DNA from: Chloroflexota bacterium
GTDB lineage: Bacteria > Desulfobacterota > Desulfuromonadia > Desulfuromonadales > Geopsychrobacteraceae
Assembly (NCBI GenBank): GCA_015222355.1
Contig: JADFVC010000257.1
Coordinates: forward strand, 1-12,604
DNA: 12,604 nucleotides
Direction: 5' to 3'
The position numbers and the translations under genes are program-made. The notes below the pieces were generated by a model, which saw nothing but the letters and a program-made list of their open reading frames with translations, did no database searches and was not told the origin of the DNA. Shown here one piece after another: positions 9,475 to 12,604 of this stretch; within the stretch, counting starts at the first letter, position 1; each line of letters starts with the position of its first letter.

Positions 9475-9533
9475 AAAGAGGGATGTTGCTTATCCGTTCG
9501 GGCGGGAACGGGAGTATACCCCTATATACTTAT
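9435..9533 (-). ncRNA. Predicted sigma-54-dependent small RNA, about 100 nt
   Basis: Predicted transcript from about 9533 to the U tract ending near 9435, read on the minus strand. Three stem-loops follow in order: AGTATA-TAGGGG-TATACT (9530-9513), CCGTTC-CCGCCC-GAACGG (9511-9494), and the 11-bp terminator stem (9474-9443) with the loop ACCTCTCTCC. The single-stranded linker between the second and third contains CATCCCTCTTT. A sigma-54 promoter stands at the expected distance upstream, and no reading frame or minus-strand gene follows. The C/U-rich loops and linker could pair with Shine-Dalgarno sequences (GAGG, GGCGG), a known style of trans-acting RNA. The alternative is that the terminator simply ends the long transcript of the 770-residue regulator, about 270 bases past its stop. 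The sequence belongs to no RNA family I recognise. Confidence 0.6.
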
Positions 9534-9541
9534 CCAATATT

Positions 9542-9559
9542 AAGCAATGTCTATGCCAA
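9542..9559 (-). promoter_or_regulatory. Near-consensus sigma-54 promoter facing no gene
   Basis: Read on the minus strand: TTGGCATAGACATTGCTT. It matches the -24/-12 consensus TTGGCAC-N5-TTGCTT except for one base in the -24 element, and GG and GC have the exact spacing. The expected start is near 9532. The dyads at 9633-9650, 9710-9727 and 9741-9758 are centred about 110, 185 and 215 bases upstream, a normal range for sigma-54 enhancer sites. Confidence 0.72.
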
Positions 9560-9632
9560 TTTTAAATTAAGGGAATAATCGCACTGAAAAGACCTGATTA
9601 GGCGAGAATGGTATTTTGGTGTAGTGCACAAT

Positions 9633-9650
9633 TGTGCCATGAATGGCACA
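9633..9650. promoter_or_regulatory. Dyad A: TGTGCCAT-GA-ATGGCACA
   Basis: Perfect 8-bp arms around a 2-base centre. It is the best copy of the 18-bp motif found at both ends of the adjacent activator gene. An additional half-site is fused on its left, forming the 12-bp palindrome GCACAATTGTGC (9626-9637). It is the closest candidate enhancer to the sigma-54 promoter. Confidence 0.7.
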
Positions 9651-9700
9651 GAAAGTGGCGGATCAGGACAGGTTTGGTCTTATCGCTGCCCGAATGGGTC

Positions 9701-9736
9701 ACATGGTCATGTGTCATATCTGGCACATGACCATGT
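9701..9736. repeat. 13-bp perfect inverted repeat around dyad B
   Basis: ACATGGTCATGTG (9701-9713), ten bases, CACATGACCATGT (9724-9736). It begins 9 bases past the stop of the minus-strand activator gene. No T tract follows in either direction, so it is not a classic terminator. It may be a DNA-level site or stabilise the 3' end of the activator mRNA. Confidence 0.65.
9710..9727. promoter_or_regulatory. Dyad B: TGTGTCAT-AT-CTGGCACA
   Basis: Same 18-bp layout as dyad A, with one change in each arm. It is centred 77 bases from dyad A and nested inside the 13-bp inverted repeat at 9701-9736. Confidence 0.6.
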
Positions 9737-9740
9737 TGTT

Positions 9741-9758
9741 TGTGCTCAGAATGGCACA
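9741..9758. promoter_or_regulatory. Dyad C (degenerate): TGTGCTCA-GA-ATGGCACA
   Basis: The right arm is perfect, the left arm partly degenerate. It overlaps the last codons and stop of the activator gene (stop 9746-9748). Its centre is 31 bases from that of dyad B, close to three helical turns. A further half-site TGTGCC lies at 9769-9774 inside the coding region. Confidence 0.45.
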
Positions 9759-12058
9759 GTTTTCTTTTTGTGCCGATAGCTTTGTCTGTCGATCTTCTGT
9801 CGTTCCAGCATGCGATAAAAAGTCCGGCGTGGGATGGCGGCGAGTTTTGCTGCGGCAGAAACATTGCCATCGGTTTCACGCAGATAATGGATCAGCAAAT
9901 CAGCTTCAACCTTACCCAGTTGTTGGTCGCGCTGGTGACGTAATCCCGATTCTCCGGAGGTGATGCTTCCCTGTCGTTGACGGAGCAGTTCACCGAAGAT
10001 GACCGGTAGCTGTTCCAGATGGATGATCTGGTCGGGGGAGAGGACAACGGCACGTTCAATAATATTCTGTAGTTCACGGATATTTCCCGGCCAATGGTAG
10101 CACATCAGCGCCTGTCTGGCCTGTGGATCAATTTTATGAATAGTTTTATTCAGCCTGCGAGCCGTGTGATTGAGTAAATGATCAACCAATTGTTGCAAGG
10201 AATTCAATCGGTTGCGTAGCGGTGGCAGGGTAATGGTAAAAACATTGATGCGGTAGAACAGGTCTTCGCGGAACCAACCTTCGCTGATCCCCACTTCGAT
10301 CGGTTTGTTGGTCGCAGCGATGACTCGAACATCGACTTTTTTGACCCTGTTACTGCCGACCGGTTTGATTTCGCCACTGTCGAGGACACGTAAGAGTTCG
10401 GCTTGCAGTTTAGGGGTGATATCACCAATTTCATCAAGAAAGATGGTGCCGCCATCCGCTGCCTCGAATAATCCCTTCTTGTCTGAGACCGCACCGGTAA
10501 AAGAGCCTTTTTTGTGCCCGAATAATTCACTTTCAAGCAGACTGTCGGTCAGCGTTGTACAGTTGACAGTCACCAGCGGTTTGTCGGCTCTTTGGCTGGC
10601 TTCGTGGATGGCATGGGCGGTCAGTTCTTTCCCGGTGCCGCTTTCCCCACGGATCAATACCGATGTCGGTGTCGGGCCGACCTGTTTGATCATATATAAA
10701 ACACCCTGGGTGCGTGGATCGCTGCCGATGATGGTTGTTCCGGCGTACTCCTGGTCGAGGGCTCGACGGGCCAGGTCGTACTTCTGTTCAAGACTGGTGC
10801 GATCTTTTTCCAGGCGGCGCATCGAGTAGGGGAGGCACATATGGGTGTCAGCGAGCCCCTGGCAGACGGCTATCGCATGTTCGCGACAGGTTGCGTAGCC
10901 GCAACCGGCGCAGTTCAGTTCATCCTGTTCGGTAAATTTGTCGGTTTCGTTGAGTATGCGCCGGATCGCGTCACCATTGGGACGTTCAAGCTGATGTTGC
11001 TTGTTGGAAAACTGACGATCCAGTTGCAGTTGTTCAGGTGCTTTAAGGTAATGGGCGGCCGCTTGATAAGGAATCTCCCGATGCAAATAATCGATGATCA
11101 GGTTGCGCTTCGAAAAAGACGTCAATCGATTGGTGCGCCCCGGTCCACCGATGCAGCCACCGTTACAGGAACGGACATCGACATATTGCGGGGAGATACG
11201 CCCTGCAGCCAGGTCGCGAATAACCTCCATGCTGGCTTCTTCACCGACTGTCGAGACAAAGTTCGGGTCAAGGCCGTTATTGACAATACCGAAGTTATTA
11301 AAAGGTCCACCGACGATGGAAAAGCTGCGTCCGGTACTGGTTGACAAACCGGACAACGGAGTTTTTCCGAGCCGCTGGGGGTCGATCTTTTTCTTGTGGA
11401 GCATGCGGTTCAGCTCTCGGTAAGTCAAAACAGTATCGATTGCCCCCTTGACCGGCTCGGAGTTGATTTCAAATTTTCCGCCGATACAAGAGCTGATGTA
11501 AACGACATGGGTGTCCTGTCCACGATGGGCCTTGATAAAACGGCCGATGGCGACCATGGGTGAAACGACCGGAACCAGGTTTTTCAACAGGATGGGGTAA
11601 TGGCGTTCAATCAGGTCGACAACCGTTGGACAGTGGCTGGAAATTAATGGATAGTCGAGCTTTTGACCGATCATTTCGCGGTATTCCGGGGCAATTAATT
11701 CAACCCCGGCGGTTCCCTCAAGGACTTCATCAAAGCCAAGCTTTTTCAGGGCAGTAACCATTTGTGCCGGGTCAAGATCGTAAAAAAAGGCCGGGAAAGA
11801 ACAACCGAGCACGGCAACAACCGGTTGTTTGCCACGCAGCAGCAGCTCGGTTTCGGTAATGGCATCGGCGATCACCTTGGCTTGTTGTGAGCAGACCTGG
11901 ATACACTTGCCACAGCCGATACAGCGGTGGTGAATGACCTCGGTTGCATCCCGGGTGACGCCGATTGCTTTTGTCGGGCAGTTACGCACACAGGCGTAGC
12001 ATTTTTTGCAACGCTCCTGAATCGTCGTGATTGGGCCGGTTTCTTTAGCGTGCGGCAT
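9746..12058 (-). CDS. [FeFe]-hydrogenase-like sensor fused to sigma-54 activator
   Basis: A 770-residue cytoplasmic regulator. Domains: 2[4Fe-4S] ferredoxin with C17/C20/C23/C27 and C46/C49/C52/C56; a hydrogenase large-subunit-like domain (about 75-340); a four-cysteine Fe-S motif LNCAGCGYATC plus C408 (383-408); a helical linker (about 412-440); a sigma-54 AAA+ domain with Walker A GESGTGKE (471-478), intact GSFTGA (518-523) and Walker B GGTIFLDEIGD (536-546); and a Fis-type helix-turn-helix (about 720-755). In the H-cluster domain the catalytic TSCCP loop reads SSHCP (140-144), MPC-xx-K reads SSCIGGK (189-195), and the last loop reads SCNGGCIGGPG (297-307). The four cluster cysteines (C143, C191, C298, C302) remain, but the proton-relay cysteine is His142. 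This suggests a redox, H2 or Fe-S sensor rather than an enzyme. No PAS or receiver domain is visible. GAAGGG lies 7 bases before the ATG. The gene lies 60 bases after an ABC transporter gene. Confidence 0.93.
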   Translation of the reverse strand: MPHAKETGPITTIQERCKKCYACVRNCPTKAIGVTRDATEVIHHRCIGCGKCIQVCSQQAKVIADAITETELLLRGKQPVVAVLGCSFPAFFYDLDPAQMVTALKKLGFDEVLEGTAGVELIAPEYREMIGQKLDYPLISSHCPTVVDLIERHYPILLKNLVPVVSPMVAIGRFIKAHRGQDTHVVYISSCIGGKFEINSEPVKGAIDTVLTYRELNRMLHKKKIDPQRLGKTPLSGLSTSTGRSFSIVGGPFNNFGIVNNGLDPNFVSTVGEEASMEVIRDLAAGRISPQYVDVRSCNGGCIGGPGRTNRLTSFSKRNLIIDYLHREIPYQAAAHYLKAPEQLQLDRQFSNKQHQLERPNGDAIRRILNETDKFTEQDELNCAGCGYATCREHAIAVCQGLADTHMCLPYSMRRLEKDRTSLEQKYDLARRALDQEYAGTTIIGSDPRTQGVLYMIKQVGPTPTSVLIRGESGTGKELTAHAIHEASQRADKPLVTVNCTTLTDSLLESELFGHKKGSFTGAVSDKKGLFEAADGGTIFLDEIGDITPKLQAELLRVLDSGEIKPVGSNRVKKVDVRVIAATNKPIEVGISEGWFREDLFYRINVFTITLPPLRNRLNSLQQLVDHLLNHTARRLNKTIHKIDPQARQALMCYHWPGNIRELQNIIERAVVLSPDQIIHLEQLPVIFGELLRQRQGSITSGESGLRHQRDQQLGKVEADLLIHYLRETDGNVSAAAKLAAIPRRTFYRMLERQKIDRQSYRHKKKTVPF

Positions 12059-12065
12059 GTTGGAA

Positions 12066-12071
12066 CCCTTC
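12066..12071 (-). promoter_or_regulatory. Ribosome binding site of the hydrogenase-like regulator
   Basis: Read on the minus strand: GAAGGG, 7 bases before the ATG at 12058. It supports that start, which also places the first ferredoxin cysteine at residue 17, as expected. Confidence 0.7.
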
Positions 12072-12092
12072 GATTTTTAAAAAAGATTCCAG

Positions 12093-12122
12093 ATTGTGTC
12101 ATTGATGGCACACTTGTGTCAA
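12093..12122 (-). promoter_or_regulatory. Candidate sigma-70 promoter of the hydrogenase-like regulator
   Basis: Read on the minus strand: a perfect TTGACA (12122-12117), 18-base spacer, CACAAT (12098-12093, 4/6). The -35 overlaps the stop codon of the upstream transporter gene. The expected start, near 12086, leaves a leader of about 28 bases with the GAAGGG binding site. Dyad E fills its spacer. Confidence 0.5.
12095..12112. promoter_or_regulatory. Dyad E: TGTGTCAT-TG-ATGGCACA
   Basis: Fourth copy of the 18-bp motif, 37 bases upstream of the regulator ATG, with one mismatch between arms. An additional half-site TGTGTCA follows at 12115-12121. It lies between the -35 and -10 of the candidate promoter, a repressing position. 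Its presence here and at the other end of the same gene suggests that the regulator recognises it. Confidence 0.65.
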
Positions 12123-12604
12123 GCCGTGGTTTTGTGGCGCAAATGACGACCGACCTGGGCACTGTGATGGCAGGCGGCCAGATGATTTTTCCCCTGATCC
12201 ACTAATTGGGGAGCTTCTTTTTTACAGATGGCATCGGCGTAAGGGCAGCGTGGGTGGAAGTAGCAACCGCTGGGAGGATTGATCGGCGAGGGGATTTCCC
12301 CGGCCAGCGGGGCTGGCCGGGGCTGTTCGGGATCGGGGATCGGAACTGCGTTGAGCAGTGCCTCCGTGTAGGGATGGCGCGGGTTGCGATAGAGTTCGTC
12401 GGCCGCAGTCAACTCGACGATTTTCCCCAGGTACATCACGGCAATTCGATCGCTGACATGCTCGATGACTGCCAGGTCGTGGGCAATGAACAGGTAGCTG
12501 AGATGATGCTCCTGCTGGATCTCTTGCAGCAGGTTGAGGATCTGTGCCTGGACCGACAGGTCGAGAGCGGAAACCGGTTCGTCAGCGATGATCAGTTGCG
12601 GCTC
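12119..12604 (-). CDS. Di/oligopeptide ABC transporter ATP-binding protein, 3' part
   Basis: ATP-hydrolysing subunit of an inner-membrane peptide (or nickel/oligosaccharide-type) importer of the OppD/DppD/OppF/DppF family. The 5' end is outside the window; 161 residues are visible. They show Walker B LIIADE (4-9) with the D-loop SALD (12-15), the switch histidine in [11 protein letters not shown] (H42), and then the family-specific C-terminal extension [20 protein letters not shown] followed by the conserved cysteines C114, C120, C127 and C145 ([14 protein letters not shown]...HLAACH). That tail is typical of peptide-transporter ATPases; whether it is the D or F subunit cannot be decided from this part. 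The regulator gene follows on the same strand after 60 bases with no terminator between, so read-through is likely. Confidence 0.93.
   Translation of the reverse strand, partial: EPQLIIADEPVSALDLSVQAQILNLLQEIQQEHHLSYLFIAHDLAVIEHVSDRIAVMYLGKIVELTAADELYRNPRHPYTEALLNAVPIPDPEQPRPAPLAGEIPSPINPPSGCYFHPRCPYADAICKKEAPQLVDQGKNHLAACHHSAQVGRHLRHKTTA

Larger units (their letters stand above)
9288..9745. other. 458-base region without a protein gene, carrying a predicted sRNA locus
   Basis: No reading frame in this stretch looks like a gene on either strand. It holds the pyc terminator (9312-9341), a minus-strand terminator (9474-9435), two small dyads (9494-9511 and 9513-9530), a minus-strand sigma-54 promoter (9559-9542), dyads A and B and the left half of dyad C (9633-9745), and a 13-bp inverted repeat (9701-9736). 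Positions 9342-9434 show nothing I can assign. Confidence 0.7.

Noticed and set aside
9623..9650. TGGCACAATTGTGC on the minus strand near dyad A, resembling a second sigma-54 promoter.
   Set aside because: The GG and GC are one base too close. Sigma-54 spacing is strict, and the match is explained by the TGGCACA half-sites of the dyad.
9601..9774. The repeated TGTGCCA/TGGCACA units as a CRISPR array or integron-like repeat.
   Set aside because: The units are short dyads at irregular spacing without unique spacers of constant length; they fit regulatory sites better.
9598..9963. Open frames on both strands across the regulator 3' end and the intergenic region (93, 106 and 67 codons).
   Set aside because: They are rich in repeats translated from the dyads, have no ribosome binding site or recognisable domain, and mostly overlap the regulator gene.
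12074..12102. ATGACA-N17-TAAAAA on the minus strand as a promoter of the hydrogenase-like regulator.
   Set aside because: The start site would fall on the ribosome binding site, leaving almost no leader. TTGACA at 12122-12117 is a better -35.

Overview
The window reads like the chromosome of an anaerobic member of the Desulfuromonadales/Geobacter-type Desulfobacterota. This is an inference from gene content and style: a single-chain pyruvate carboxylase, a TypA GTPase, two sigma-54 activators, one of them fused to an [FeFe]-hydrogenase-like iron-sulfur sensor, and a lexA-dinB operon. No rRNA or tRNA is present to settle taxonomy.

Layout. (1) 1-2144, plus strand: an SOS operon of lexA, an 81-codon DUF6504-like gene and dinB, very tightly packed, behind a promoter that carries a perfect 8+8 bp dyad (28-49), the likely LexA operator. 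(2) 2231-4042, plus strand: typA/bipA with its own promoter. (3) 4055-4110: a bidirectional terminator built from a GGGGACAGAAT repeat between convergent genes. (4) 5485-4109, minus strand: an orphan NtrC-family response regulator whose sigma-54 contact loop reads GSFTSA. (5) 5486-5834: an AT-rich divergent control region. (6) 5835-9287, plus strand: pyruvate carboxylase, closed by a strong terminator. (7) 9288-9745: no protein gene, but the most interesting part of the window. (8) 12058-9746, minus strand: a 770-residue fusion of 2[4Fe-4S] ferredoxin, H-cluster-like domain, a further Fe-S motif, a sigma-54 AAA+ domain and a Fis-type helix-turn-helix. (9) 12604-12119, minus strand: the 3' part of a di/oligopeptide ABC transporter ATPase.

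Main discovery candidate. Downstream of the hydrogenase-like activator, on the same strand, a near-consensus sigma-54 promoter (9559-9542) faces a strong intrinsic terminator (9474-9435) only about 70 bases further on, with two more small hairpins between and no reading frame. This predicts a small RNA of about 100 nt with C-rich exposed segments. Upstream of that promoter lie three copies of an 18-bp dyad, TGTGYCAT-N2-ATGGCACA. A fourth copy lies just upstream of the activator gene itself, inside the spacer of its best sigma-70 promoter. The simplest model is an iron-sulfur redox or H2 sensor that binds this dyad, switches on a sigma-54-dependent small RNA at the far end of its own gene, and represses itself. 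Its H-cluster-like pocket keeps the four cluster-binding cysteines but has histidine in place of the proton-relay cysteine, which suits a sensor better than an enzyme.
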